Assembly: GCA_002378125.1 (NCBI GenBank)
Contig: DFRF01000040.1
Coordinates: 1-46,031, forward strand
Length of the DNA: 46,031 bases
Source of the DNA: Rhodospirillaceae bacterium UBA3470
Lineage (GTDB): Bacteria; Pseudomonadota; Alphaproteobacteria; Rhodospirillales; Casp-alpha2
Reading direction: 5' to 3'
Program-made: the position numbers and the translations under genes
In this document: piece after piece, positions 34,156-42,821 of the stretch
How the letters are laid out: every line of letters begins with the position of its first letter
Position numbering within the stretch: the first letter of the stretch is position 1
The notes under the pieces: generated by a model
Told to the model about the DNA's origin: nothing
Databases searched by the model: none
Seen by the model: only the letters and a program-made list of their open reading frames with translations

Positions 34156-34663
34156 CTTCGACCTGCCCTCTCAACCCACAATAGTCGACGATGAAGTCTG
34201 CAATAGCCGGTATGTTGTTGAGATCCAGTACCACCTGCCCGTCAAGCGACACAGGCTCATCACTAGCAACGGCAACGATACTTGCGTCTTCGACGGCTAG
34301 TAGAGGTTTTCCAATAATCGGGCGATGGATTTCCATCTTTGCATGGCCATGGCTCTTGAACCCTTCGATCAACACCAAGTCCACCTCTTCCAAACGCGTC
34401 AACAAAGCATCGATATCAGGCTCTGGCGTCTCTCGGTTTTCATGGAGGATCGCCCATCGGCGTGCGCCGGTGACCAACACCTCGTGCGCGCCTGCCTCCC
34501 GATGCATGTGAGAATCCTTCCCCGGCTTATCGATGTCAAAGTTGTGGTGCGTGTGCTTCATGGTGGAGATACGAGACCCACGTCCGATCAGTTCGGGCAA
34601 CAACTGACGCATCAAGGTGGTCTTACCACTACCGCTCCATCCGACAATACCAAAAATCCTCAT
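34142..34663 (-). CDS. mobB: Molybdopterin-guanine dinucleotide biosynthesis protein B
   Basis: This is a GTP-binding adaptor that helps convert Moco to the guanine dinucleotide form. The 173-residue protein has the Walker A GIVGWSGSGKTTLMRQLL at the N terminus, MKHTHHNFDIDKPGKDS and the LVLIEGFKSHGH segment. The ATG at 34663 gives the usual start; the extension to 34687 lies inside pgsA. Its stop lies 14 bases into moeA. No mobA is in the window, so the guanylyl transferase must be elsewhere. Confidence 0.94.
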   Translation of the reverse strand: MRIFGIVGWSGSGKTTLMRQLLPELIGRGSRISTMKHTHHNFDIDKPGKDSHMHREAGAHEVLVTGARRWAILHENRETPEPDIDALLTRLEEVDLVLIEGFKSHGHAKMEIHRPIIGKPLLAVEDASIVAVASDEPVSLDGQVVLDLNNIPAIADFIVDYCGLRGQVEDGAA

Positions 34664-34664
34664 T

Positions 34665-35279
34665 TCAACTGGCCTCGGTATCGGCATCGGTGCTGCGGCG
34701 GCGGCCGGCCGGCGCTCGATCGGTTTCGCGAATATGACGCAGCCCAGCTATCAGATAATCACCCCCCGTGATCACTGTTAGTGATGCCGCAATCCAAAGT
34801 CCGTAAATGCCAATCTCCAAGGTCGAAACGGAACCAAAGTCTGGGCCGCTATGCCCCACCAGCAAGAACCCCATGGCTAGCATCTGAATGCTTGTCTTCC
34901 ACTTGGCCAAGCTGCTGACCGGCATGCTGACGCGGACCTCCGCTAAGAATTCTCGTAGGCCCGAGACAAGGATCTCCCGGCACAGAATGACTGCCGCCGG
35001 CAACACAGTAACTCCGTGGAAACGATCAATGCCAACCAAAACCAACAGCACGCTAGCAATCAACAGCTTGTCGGCGATGGGATCCAGAAATCTGCCGAAG
35101 GCAGACTGCTGATGCCACGCCCGTGCCAAATATCCGTCAAAGAAATCAGTAATACAGGCGTAAGTGTAGACGCTGAAAGCCAGCCAGCTGCCCGCCGGGT
35201 CTGCAACGAATAGTAGCAGGCACACCATGACAGGGATAGCTACGATCCGGGAAAAAGTCAGGATATTGGGTAGGTTCAT
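34665..35279 (-). CDS. pgsA: CDP-diacylglycerol-glycerol-3-phosphate 3-phosphatidyltransferase
   Basis: This inner-membrane enzyme makes phosphatidylglycerol phosphate, the precursor of phosphatidylglycerol and cardiolipin; phosphatidylglycerol is also the lipid donor for Lgt. The CDP-alcohol motif is seen as DFFDGYLARAWHQQSAFG followed by RFLDPIADK, inside a multi-helix protein of about 204 residues. The start is ATG 35279 or the ATG two codons earlier (35285); neither has a strong ribosome site. It lies 42 bp past uvrC and one base before mobB. Confidence 0.93.
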   Translation of the reverse strand: MNLPNILTFSRIVAIPVMVCLLLFVADPAGSWLAFSVYTYACITDFFDGYLARAWHQQSAFGRFLDPIADKLLIASVLLVLVGIDRFHGVTVLPAAVILCREILVSGLREFLAEVRVSMPVSSLAKWKTSIQMLAMGFLLVGHSGPDFGSVSTLEIGIYGLWIAASLTVITGGDYLIAGLRHIRETDRAPAGRRRSTDADTEAS

Positions 35280-35321
35280 CAACATGCGATGGCATTCTAC
35301 GTCACCACGCCCGGCAAGCAA

Positions 35322-37259
35322 CTATCTGTCAGCGTGGAACCAGTCGTAGATCTTAATGGCCAACGAGGAACTGATGCCCTCGACCGCCTCAAGATCGGTG
35401 CGCCCGGCTTGAGAGACTGCCTTCGCGTCCCCAAAATGGTGCAGCAATGCCTTTTTCCGGCGCGCGCCAACGCCGGGCACCTCATCTAGAATGGATTTCC
35501 CGATGGCTTTACTGCGTTGTTTACGGTGGGCACCGATGGCAAACCGGTGGGCCTCATCGCGGATACGCTGGAGAAAGTAAGATACGGGATCCCGCGCTTG
35601 CAAGGTGATGGGGTCGACCCGGTCAGGCCGGAAAATACGCTCGTGCCCCGCGTCGCGGTCCGGGCCTTTGGCGATGGCAGCCAGGTTCACGCCTTCGATG
35701 CCGAGTTCCTCAAAAACCTCTGCCGCGACCCCCAATTGTCCTTTGCCGCCATCGACCAACACCAAGTCCGGCCATTGGCCACCCGTGCGATCAGGGTCTT
35801 CCTTGAGCACTCTAGAGAAACGGCGGGTTAGAACCTCACGCATCATAGCGTAGTCATCTCCTGGGCTGAAACCGTCCGCGCTCTCCCGGGGGCCGGTGCC
35901 CTTTACACCTTTAATAGTAAACTTGCGATATGCGCTGCGATTGAAGCCCTCTGGACCGGCAACGATCATGGCACCTACCGCCTTGGTTCCAGCTACGTGG
36001 GAGTTGTCATACACTTCAATACGATCTGGCGCAGCCTCCAAACCGAACTTCGCTGCCAGTCCCTTTAAAAGTTTCCGCTGAGAGGCGCTTTCGGCTAAAC
36101 GGCGGGTTAGGGCCTCCTTGGCGTTTACGATGGCGTGGTCAACGAGTTTGCGGCGGTCACCGCGCACCGGCACTGCAAGTTCCACCCGACGTTCTGCTCG
36201 CACGCCCAGTGCCTGAGCCACCAGCTCATGGTTCGGAATATCTTCGCTGAGAAGTATGCGGCCAGGCGGCACGCTTCGGGCATAGAACTGCCCTAAAAAC
36301 GCCTCTAAAACTGTTGCCGCATCGTCTTCGTTGGCGTGGACCGGGAAATAGGCCCTGTTCCCATAATTAGCACCCGAACGGAAAAAGAATACCTGAATGC
36401 ACGTGGCGCTGCCGGCCTGATAGACGGCCACCACATCGCTATCCTTCAACGACAATAGGTTGATATCCTGATGCGCCTGAACCCGGGTAAGGGCGCGGAT
36501 GCGATCGCGGTACTGCGCAGCCAGCTCGAATTCTAGATTGTCGCTGGCTTCCTGCATGACAGCGGCGAAGCGACGCTGTATCTGCTGACTTTCGCCAGAC
36601 AGGAATAACTGCGCCTGCTCGACCGATTCGCGATAATCCGCCTCGCTGATCCGGTCAACACATGGGGCGGAACAGCGCTTAATCTGATGCAGCAGACAAG
36701 GACGTGTCCGATTGTTGAATACCGAATCCGTACATGTCCGGAGCAGGAACGCACGCTGGAGTACGGCTAGGGTCTCATTGACGGCCCAGACAGATGCGAA
36801 CGGACCAAAGTAGTCACCGGCACGCGACTGTGCGCCACGATACTTCATGATTTGTGGATACGGATGATCTTTAGTGACAAGGATGAAGGGAAACGATTTG
36901 TCGTCTCGCAGTAGGATGTTGTAACGCGGCGCGTAGCGCTTAATTAGGTTTGATTCCAACAGCAAAGCTTCCGCCTCGGTGTGGGTTGTGAGGAATTCCA
37001 TAGCGGCAGTTTCGTTAATCATCCGTCTGATACGCACTGTTTGACGAAGTGGGTGCGTGTAGGCTGCAACGCGTTTTTTAAGGCATTTTGCCTTGCCAAC
37101 GTACAAAACCTTACCGTCGGCATTCAGCATCCGATAGACGCCTGGTTTGCCCGAGAGGTTTTTCAGATAGGTCTCAATGATTGCGACACCAGTCACCGGC
37201 GCCTTTCCGGGCGCACAATTATCTTCAATCGTATCGTCTTCGGTTTGCCCTTTTTTCAA
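35322..37259 (-). CDS. uvrC: Excinuclease ABC subunit C
   Basis: UvrC makes both cuts around DNA lesions in nucleotide excision repair. The 645-residue protein has the N-terminal GIY-YIG nuclease (KPGVYRMLN...KVLYVGKAK), a Cys-rich segment (RTRPCLLHQIKRCSAPC), the UVR domain near EFELAAQYRDRI, the RNase H-like nuclease (EVYDNSHVAGTKAVGAMIV) and paired helix-hairpin-helix motifs at the C end (DEVPGVGARRKKALLHHFG). The start is TTG 37259, preceded by GGAG at about 7 bases. It leads the uvrC-pgsA-mob-moe-moa stretch on the minus strand. Confidence 0.96.
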   Translation of the reverse strand: MKKGQTEDDTIEDNCAPGKAPVTGVAIIETYLKNLSGKPGVYRMLNADGKVLYVGKAKCLKKRVAAYTHPLRQTVRIRRMINETAAMEFLTTHTEAEALLLESNLIKRYAPRYNILLRDDKSFPFILVTKDHPYPQIMKYRGAQSRAGDYFGPFASVWAVNETLAVLQRAFLLRTCTDSVFNNRTRPCLLHQIKRCSAPCVDRISEADYRESVEQAQLFLSGESQQIQRRFAAVMQEASDNLEFELAAQYRDRIRALTRVQAHQDINLLSLKDSDVVAVYQAGSATCIQVFFFRSGANYGNRAYFPVHANEDDAATVLEAFLGQFYARSVPPGRILLSEDIPNHELVAQALGVRAERRVELAVPVRGDRRKLVDHAIVNAKEALTRRLAESASQRKLLKGLAAKFGLEAAPDRIEVYDNSHVAGTKAVGAMIVAGPEGFNRSAYRKFTIKGVKGTGPRESADGFSPGDDYAMMREVLTRRFSRVLKEDPDRTGGQWPDLVLVDGGKGQLGVAAEVFEELGIEGVNLAAIAKGPDRDAGHERIFRPDRVDPITLQARDPVSYFLQRIRDEAHRFAIGAHRKQRSKAIGKSILDEVPGVGARRKKALLHHFGDAKAVSQAGRTDLEAVEGISSSLAIKIYDWFHADR

Positions 37260-37635
37260 GGCTAATCTCCAACACTCGCCTGGATCAATTTATTGTAATT
37301 ACCCAAAACATAAAATGGATGAGGCGGCGAACCATGTCTTGACGGAGGTTCTATCCACGATTCTTGTGAATAACTTTGTTGAAAAGGTTCCAACTAAACG
37401 CTAGGCAACGGGAATTACGTCATATTTTGTAATTTGCGTATTTTTTAGGCATATCGTTAAGTGACTGTTTTTAAATAATTTATTTTCAAAAACGGAAACT
37501 TCTTTCATCTCAAAAAACGTGATCAAATATTTGCGCTACACAAATGACGTCTTGGAGCCCCTGTGCAAAACTCCCGGCTTAAGATTGCAATGAACCTAAC
37601 AATGTAGGACCTGCGAATGCTGTAAGTTGACTAGT
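37260..37635. other. AT-rich spacer with one exact DnaA-box-like site
   Basis: This 376-bp spacer between folB and uvrC is much richer in A and T than its surroundings, especially around 37420-37520. It holds an exact DnaA box on the minus strand (TTATTCACA, 37365-37373) and a weak facing copy at 37351-37359. The uvrC promoter should lie here. No coding sequence or known RNA was recognised. Two boxes are too few to call an origin. Confidence 0.4.
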
Positions 37636-38052
37636 TTATACTTTACGAAACCTTTCAATTTCGACACCAACGCTTCCGGCGTTTTCAATAATATCAAGTT
37701 TCTCGATGCGAACCCTAACCGAGTCCACACGCTGATCATCAAAGCACATGTCGGCGATCCGTTCCGCAAGGGTCTCAACCAGATTAACATGCCCCTCATC
37801 GGCGATGGCGAGGATACCGTTCGCCATGGTCTCGTAACTAACAACGTTGAGAATATCGTCGATGATGGGGTGCTCCCCCTCGTCAACGGCAAGATCTAGA
37901 TTGACACGCACGCGCTGCGGACTGCATTTCTCATGTTCATAGACGCCAATCAAGCATTCGACCATGAAATCGCGAATAAATACGTGCCTAAGGGCCTTAC
38001 CGGCGTTGGCAATACGCGCCGGCATTATGGAGGGCATTTTGTCCGTTGGCAT
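37636..38052 (-). CDS. folB: Dihydroneopterin aldolase
   Basis: This enzyme of folate synthesis cleaves 7,8-dihydroneopterin to the hydroxymethyl pterin. The domain starts VFIRDFMVECLIGVYEHEK and carries QRVRVNLDLAVDEG and VETLAERIADMCF, with the late VRIEKLDI containing the conserved Lys. The ATG at 38052 is chosen over a later ATG because GGAG lies upstream. It overlaps no other gene but ends an apparent run SDR-folB; the SDR gene is 28 bases upstream. The two may share a transcript in pterin metabolism. Confidence 0.9.
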   Translation of the reverse strand: MPTDKMPSIMPARIANAGKALRHVFIRDFMVECLIGVYEHEKCSPQRVRVNLDLAVDEGEHPIIDDILNVVSYETMANGILAIADEGHVNLVETLAERIADMCFDDQRVDSVRVRIEKLDIIENAGSVGVEIERFRKV

Positions 38053-38080
38053 TTTCCGGGTCTCCCAATTGTGACCAAGG

Positions 38081-38866
38081 TCACGTCGGCACATCGTCGG
38101 CACTGAGGTCCAGAGGCGTCGGGCTCATGCCCATGTGTTGTCCGGAGTCGATCGCGATCATCTGACCGGTCATCGCTGGCGCCTCTAGGATGAACCGAAC
38201 GGCCGCCGCGATTTCTCCCGGCGAGACTTGGCGCTTGAGCGGCATGGAGGACCATTCATTGGTAAACACTTCCACCGATTGATGGACGCTCTGAAGAGTC
38301 GGCCCAGGGCCGACACCGTTGACGCGCACCCGCGGGGCCAACGCCCGCGCCAGAATCTGGGTCAGCCCCCATAGTCCGGCCTTACTCAAAGTGTAGGTCG
38401 TGAAATCCGGGGTAAGATTCCAGACCCTCTGATCGATGATGTTAATGATATTGGCTTCCACGGCATCTGGCAATTGTTGAACGAAGGCCTGAGCCAATTC
38501 AAACGGTGCGCGGAGGTTAACATCCATGTGCTGATCCCACGTAGCCCGCGTCGCTGTCAAAACCGTGTCCCGCTCGAATACAGACGCATTATTTACCAGG
38601 CATGTGAGTGGGCCTAGTTGTTCCTCGGCCACCTTAATCAATCGCGAAGACGCGCCTCCCGCACCCAGATCAGCGCCAATGGCGACAGCCCGACCACCAG
38701 AAGATTGGATTTCGTCGACGAGCTCTTTGGCGACATCGGAGGAACGAAAAAAATGCACTCCCACATGCCACCCAGTTTCCGCAAGGCTCATGGCGATGGC
38801 ACGACCGATACGCCGGCCTGCCCCAGTGATCAACGCATTCTTATTGGGCGTTCTCCTACTCGTCAT
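38081..38866 (-). CDS. SDR-family oxidoreductase, pteridine reductase (FolM)-like
   Basis: This 261-residue short-chain dehydrogenase has the cofactor loop TGAGRRIGRAIA, which fits the TGxxxRxG pattern of pteridine reductases (PTR1/FolM) rather than the usual TGxxxGxG. It has the NNAS motif and a YTLSK catalytic pair. FolB being the next gene supports a pterin role, such as dihydrofolate or dihydrobiopterin reduction. The start overlaps no good ribosome site and follows directly after the stop of the CaCA remnant (TAA then ATG), so it may depend on coupling. The exact substrate is inferred. Confidence 0.85.
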   Translation of the reverse strand: MTSRRTPNKNALITGAGRRIGRAIAMSLAETGWHVGVHFFRSSDVAKELVDEIQSSGGRAVAIGADLGAGGASSRLIKVAEEQLGPLTCLVNNASVFERDTVLTATRATWDQHMDVNLRAPFELAQAFVQQLPDAVEANIINIIDQRVWNLTPDFTTYTLSKAGLWGLTQILARALAPRVRVNGVGPGPTLQSVHQSVEVFTNEWSSMPLKRQVSPGEIAAAVRFILEAPAMTGQMIAIDSGQHMGMSPTPLDLSADDVPT

Positions 38867-39223
38867 TTACATGGGCCCATCATCTTTTGACATCGAGGCA
38901 ATGATTAGCCAATCACCTGTTAGGCGCCCAACGTTTTGATGCAGACTTGGCTGCCCTAAGTCGACGCGACTACCATCACTGACATTGGGCCGATTCCCCA
39001 ACCAAAGATCAAACAGGTTGAAAGCAATACCCTTGGCCCTAGGCAATATCGTGTTTACAGAAACCACTAACTCTGGCGCGGACGAACCTACTATAAGCGC
39101 GGTAACACCGATAAACATAGAGAGAATACCCATGCGGATCGATAGGACTACAGCGTCGCGCAACATTATCTCGGCGCCGAGAATTAAAATGACGAAAGCG
39201 ATGAGGAGCTGAACGTACCTCAC
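38867..39223 (-). pseudogene. Truncated CaCA (Na+/Ca2+ exchanger-like) gene
   Basis: A 118-codon frame starts with GTG at 39223 and begins as a CaCA exchanger: two hydrophobic segments and the first alpha repeat, here IGVTALIVGSSAPELVVSV. After about residue 70 it turns into sequence that does not match (LWLGNRPNVSDGSRV...), although GRLTGDWLIIAS resembles the start of a last exchanger helix. Intact members are about 320 residues, so most of the protein is gone, probably by an internal deletion with a shift. Its GTG overlaps the rppH stop by 4 bases, so a full gene once followed rppH. Coding of a short new protein cannot be excluded. Confidence 0.65.
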
Positions 39224-39738
39224 GGTCGGGATTGCACCTTCAAAGGGAACTCCGCAAATGCATCAACAACGGATTCATAAATTTTCCTCTTAAAAGGTAC
39301 AATCAACCCCGGCAAAGACGTAAGTTCCGCCCAGCGCCAAGCATCAAACTCCGGATGTTCATGTCTGCTCAAATCAAAATCAGTATCCAACCCCCTGAAT
39401 TGCAGCGCGAACCACTTCTGGACCTGACCTCGAAATCGGCCTTTCCAAACTTTTCCTCGAAGATGTGCCGGCAGGTCATAGGTCAACCAGTCAACCGTCT
39501 CACCGATGATATCCGCCTGATCGGTGCCGGTTTCTTCCCTTAGTTCGCGCAGGACCGCGGCCGCGGGATCCTCCTCATCGTCGATGCCGCCTTGCGGCAT
39601 TTGCCAATAATTCTGAATATCCTGTCCGGGCTTCAAAATACGCCGACCGATCCAAACCAAGCCATCCGCGTTGAAAAGTACGGCGCCGACACCGCGACGA
39701 TAGGGGTCTCCACCCAAGGTTTTGAAATGAGCCGTCAC
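39220..39738 (-). CDS. rppH: RNA pyrophosphohydrolase
   Basis: This Nudix enzyme removes pyrophosphate from 5'-triphosphate mRNA ends and starts decay. The 172-residue protein contains PYRRGVGAVLFNADGLVWIGRR, WQMPQGGIDDEEDP and REETG, which form the Nudix box, and a WYALQ-like KWFALQFRG. The start is GTG 39738, after GGGAGAAG at a fitting distance. It lies 13 bases past the divergent deacetylase stop and overlaps the CaCA remnant start by 4 bases. Confidence 0.93.
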   Translation of the reverse strand: MTAHFKTLGGDPYRRGVGAVLFNADGLVWIGRRILKPGQDIQNYWQMPQGGIDDEEDPAAAVLRELREETGTDQADIIGETVDWLTYDLPAHLRGKVWKGRFRGQVQKWFALQFRGLDTDFDLSRHEHPEFDAWRWAELTSLPGLIVPFKRKIYESVVDAFAEFPLKVQSRP

Positions 39739-39751
39739 GCAATCTTCTCCC

Positions 39752-41443
39752 TCAGTCGATCAACTGCTTATTCGCGATGGCCGAGACGGGGACTAGGGCA
39801 AGTTGCTTCTCACTGAGTGTCCCAATCCACTCTGCCAACTTTTCAATACTAGAGGGATAAGCGCGGATGGTCGCAATGGCTGTAGTGTTCGACTTAATGA
39901 GCTTTTCAAGCTGACGTAGCTTTTTGCTGACGTTTTCTGGCGACGGTGGGTCATCAAGGGTCAAATTGTTCTTAGCCCGAGGCAGATCGATTTCGACGGC
40001 GATTCGGGGCGCGACTGATCTTGCGATGGCGCCGCCATCGACAAACATCAGCCCACGCTTTTTCAGTTCCACCAGAATGGGCTTGAGTTGGCCTTCTGCC
40101 TCGCTGAACTTGGACCCCATGGTCGACACTACGCCGACATATCCAGCAAAACTGCTCAAGATGCTGTGCAGGCGTTTCATATTTTCCGCCACCTGAACCG
40201 TTGTGCTCAAAGCCAAGGGACCCGGGTCCTCGGCCGGGAAATTCTCGCTCTCCATCGGCAGACCTACGAACACCTCATGACCGGCGAGACGCGCCCGCAG
40301 AAGCCAACCCTTCAAATCAGGTCCATAGGGCTCAAAAACGAGGCTGACCTCGCTGGGAAGCTTATTAATGGCGGCCATGGTTGCCGCACGGCTTAGGCCC
40401 ACCCCAGTAACCAAAATGCCAACTCGCTGGCCCTGTTCGTTCCCGGTTAGAGGCCGAGCGTAGACCTCCCAGGGCCGTTGCTCGCCGTCCTTGCTAACCG
40501 TCGGCAGCGGACCCTTCAAACCCTCAACCTTTTCGAGGAGATCTCGAGCCGGTGCTTTGGCAAGCGGTATCGGTTTCTGCTGCGCCGCGACCTTACGGAA
40601 AGACGCCGCCGTCACGGACGGAATTATGACGCCTTGGTCCGCAGCACCAGAACCCGCCATGGCATTCAACCCAGACGAACCGAGGGTCGCAGACGACATG
40701 ATCTGGCTTTCCGTTGCGGATGGCTGCGCAGCTCCATCCTTGGGCTGTTCGTCGGATGCGTCTGCTGTTTCTGCCTCGCCCTCGTGTTCGTTGGTCTCCA
40801 GCGTCTCTGTGGTTTGGTTATTCTCGCTAGCGCCAAGCGCATTCAGCGACGACCCGGAACGCGCCAGCGTCTCTGTGGTTTGGTTATTCTCGCTAGCGCC
40901 AAGCGCATTCAGCGACGACCCGGAACGCGGCGGCAAGGCCATCTGCACACCACCATCCAACTCTCCTCTTTTGCCCGCCGCCTGTTCCGTGGCATCACTG
41001 CTGAAATACCAGAAGGCCCCGCCGCCGGCGATACCAAGTAACAATACACCAACCCCCGCAGCGGCGAACAACATCTTGGTGCTGCCCCCGCCGTCATCGG
41101 ACCCTTCAACTTCCTCGTCGTCGAGATCAATGCCATCATCGTCATCAAAGTCGACCTGATGATCATCGGTTTTTTCGCCGTCATCGGGTTCGGCCTCGTA
41201 GTCGTTACCGCCCATAGCGACGGGGCCGTTGTCATCATGATCATCGCCGGACAATTCGCTACTCGTGCCAAAGTGCTCTTCATCGCCACTTGGGCTATCT
41301 GACCCTAAGTCATCATCATCTTCCATAATAGCTTGGGTGCGCAGACGATTATCATCGTCGTCGAAGCCGAATTCCTCATCATCCTCGAGATCTTCGTGAT
41401 CGTCGTCCTTGGATCGCCGAACAAGATTCTTAAAGAATTTCAA
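39752..41443 (-). CDS. Divergent polysaccharide deacetylase (DUF610/YibQ-like), extended acidic N terminus
   Basis: This is an envelope protein of 563 residues. The C-terminal part (RVGILVTGVGLSRAATMAAINKLP, then GHEVFVGLPMESENFP) is the divergent polysaccharide deacetylase domain of the YibQ family. The first about 120 residues are extremely acidic (many DDDD and EDDE runs), followed by one transmembrane helix (MLFAAAGVGVLLLGIAGG), so it is anchored with an acidic cytosolic tail and a periplasmic enzyme-like domain. A 22-residue unit (RSGSSLNALGASENNQTTET..) occurs twice just after the helix because of a 66-bp tandem duplication. The start is TTG 41443 with a weak ribosome site. It lies between ctpA and rppH; deacetylase activity is not certain. 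Confidence 0.85.
   Translation of the reverse strand: MKFFKNLVRRSKDDDHEDLEDDEEFGFDDDDNRLRTQAIMEDDDDLGSDSPSGDEEHFGTSSELSGDDHDDNGPVAMGGNDYEAEPDDGEKTDDHQVDFDDDDGIDLDDEEVEGSDDGGGSTKMLFAAAGVGVLLLGIAGGGAFWYFSSDATEQAAGKRGELDGGVQMALPPRSGSSLNALGASENNQTTETLARSGSSLNALGASENNQTTETLETNEHEGEAETADASDEQPKDGAAQPSATESQIMSSATLGSSGLNAMAGSGAADQGVIIPSVTAASFRKVAAQQKPIPLAKAPARDLLEKVEGLKGPLPTVSKDGEQRPWEVYARPLTGNEQGQRVGILVTGVGLSRAATMAAINKLPSEVSLVFEPYGPDLKGWLLRARLAGHEVFVGLPMESENFPAEDPGPLALSTTVQVAENMKRLHSILSSFAGYVGVVSTMGSKFSEAEGQLKPILVELKKRGLMFVDGGAIARSVAPRIAVEIDLPRAKNNLTLDDPPSPENVSKKLRQLEKLIKSNTTAIATIRAYPSSIEKLAEWIGTLSEKQLALVPVSAIANKQLID
40798..40929 (-). repeat. Exact 66-bp tandem duplication inside the divergent deacetylase gene
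   Basis: The 66 bases 40798-40863 are repeated exactly at 40864-40929. The unit is in frame and adds 22 residues, beginning RSGSSLNALGASENN, in the linker after the membrane helix. Perfect identity implies a recent event or an assembly artefact. Confidence 0.92.
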
Positions 41444-41480
41444 ACCCGTTCCAACCTCTCAAAATAGGCCCGGCACTGGA

Positions 41481-42821
41481 TCAGTTAGTCTGTTTCCCCG
41501 ACTGACCGGAGTAGAGTGACAATCCCCTCAATAGATCAAGGGCGCGGGCCAACTGATAGTCCTGCGACGCCACATCCTTATTCTCAGCTTGGGACTTGCT
41601 GTCCTTAGGTTCTTTGGAACTCGGCCCTTTATCCGCATTGGGATCGGCTTCGTCCGTGTTTCTCAAGGCGCCACGCAAATCTGCTTCGCGGCGCTCCGAT
41701 TGTGGCTTGACCGATTCGATTTTCGCCTGCTGAACGAAGATATCCGGATCAATACCCTTGGCTTGGATCGACCGGCCAGATGGGGTGTAATAGCGCGCTG
41801 TCGTCAGGCGCATGGCCCCATTGCCAGGCAGCGGCATGATCGTTTGAACCGATCCCTTCCCGAAGGACCGGGTACCGAGAACAATGGCGCGGCGATGATC
41901 CTGTAGTGCGCCGGCAACAATCTCCGAAGCCGAAGCCGACCCTTCGTTGATGAGAACAACAATGGGTTTTTCGTTCATTAGGTCGCCGAGCTTCGCGTTG
42001 TAGCGCTTGGTCTCTTCGGGGTCGTTGGAGCGCGTGGAGACAATCTCACCTTTGTCCAGAAACGCGTCGGAAACGGAAACAGCCTGATCCAGCAGACCCC
42101 CTGGGTTATTCCTGAGGTCGAGAACCAGACCCTCCAACTTGTCGCCAAGTTCCTTGTCGAACCTCGCGACGGCCTTCTCCAAGCCCTTCTGGGATTGTTC
42201 GTTGAAGCTTGTGATGCGGATGTAACCCACATTCTTTTCCATGCGCGAACGAACGGACGTAATTTTGATGACGGCGCGGGTGATTGCTACTTCGAACGGT
42301 TCAGCAACCCCCTTGCGGCGGATGATCAACTTGATGTCGGTGCCGACCTTGCCGCGCATTTTGTCTACCGCTTGAGAAAGCGTTAGGCCCTGAACGGCTT
42401 CTCCATCGAGGTGCGTGATGAAATCGCCCGCCTCGACACCGGCACGGAAGGCGGGCGTGTCATCAATGGGCGAAATCACCTTGACGAACCCGCGCTCCAT
42501 AGTGACCTGTATGCCTAACCCACCGAACTCGCCGCGCGTGTTCACCTGCATATCCTTGAAACTCTTCGCGGTCATGTAGCTCGAATGAGGATCCAGCGAA
42601 GTGAGCATCCCTGTGATGGCCGCTTCAATCAATTCTCGATCAGTCGGTTTTTCTACGTAATCCGCGCGGACACGCTCAAAGACATCGCCAAAGAGGTTGA
42701 GAAGCTGATACGTTTCAGTATCATTCTTTTTTTCCTCCATTGCCATGGCCGGTAGCGCTAACCAGTATGTAACGGCGGTGATGGCGGCGGCACATAACAC
42801 ATGTGGACTGCAAAATTTCAT
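41481..42821 (-). CDS. ctpA: S41A carboxyl-terminal processing protease
   Basis: This periplasmic serine protease trims C termini of envelope proteins and may regulate peptidoglycan hydrolases. The 446-residue precursor has a signal peptide ending near ALPAMA, a PDZ domain (GLGIQVTMERGFVKVISPIDDTPAFRAG) at about 95-175, and the S41 core with Ser in NEGSASASEIVAGAL and Lys in RSFGKGSVQ. The C-terminal tail is low in hydrophobicity and rich in Lys, Asp and Glu. The ATG overlaps the envC stop by 4 bases (ATGA), so they are coupled, a common gene pair. Confidence 0.94.
   Translation of the reverse strand: MKFCSPHVLCAAAITAVTYWLALPAMAMEEKKNDTETYQLLNLFGDVFERVRADYVEKPTDRELIEAAITGMLTSLDPHSSYMTAKSFKDMQVNTRGEFGGLGIQVTMERGFVKVISPIDDTPAFRAGVEAGDFITHLDGEAVQGLTLSQAVDKMRGKVGTDIKLIIRRKGVAEPFEVAITRAVIKITSVRSRMEKNVGYIRITSFNEQSQKGLEKAVARFDKELGDKLEGLVLDLRNNPGGLLDQAVSVSDAFLDKGEIVSTRSNDPEETKRYNAKLGDLMNEKPIVVLINEGSASASEIVAGALQDHRRAIVLGTRSFGKGSVQTIMPLPGNGAMRLTTARYYTPSGRSIQAKGIDPDIFVQQAKIESVKPQSERREADLRGALRNTDEADPNADKGPSSKEPKDSKSQAENKDVASQDYQLARALDLLRGLSLYSGQSGKQTN

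Noticed and set aside
37450..37480. CtrA binding site (TTAA-N7-TTAA)
   Set aside because: TTAAGTGACTGTTTT fits only one half well; the second half is TTTT.
37260..37635. Chromosomal replication origin
   Set aside because: Only one exact DnaA box and one weak copy are present, no typical origin neighbours (dnaA, hemE, parAB) are in the window, and GC skew cannot be judged from here.
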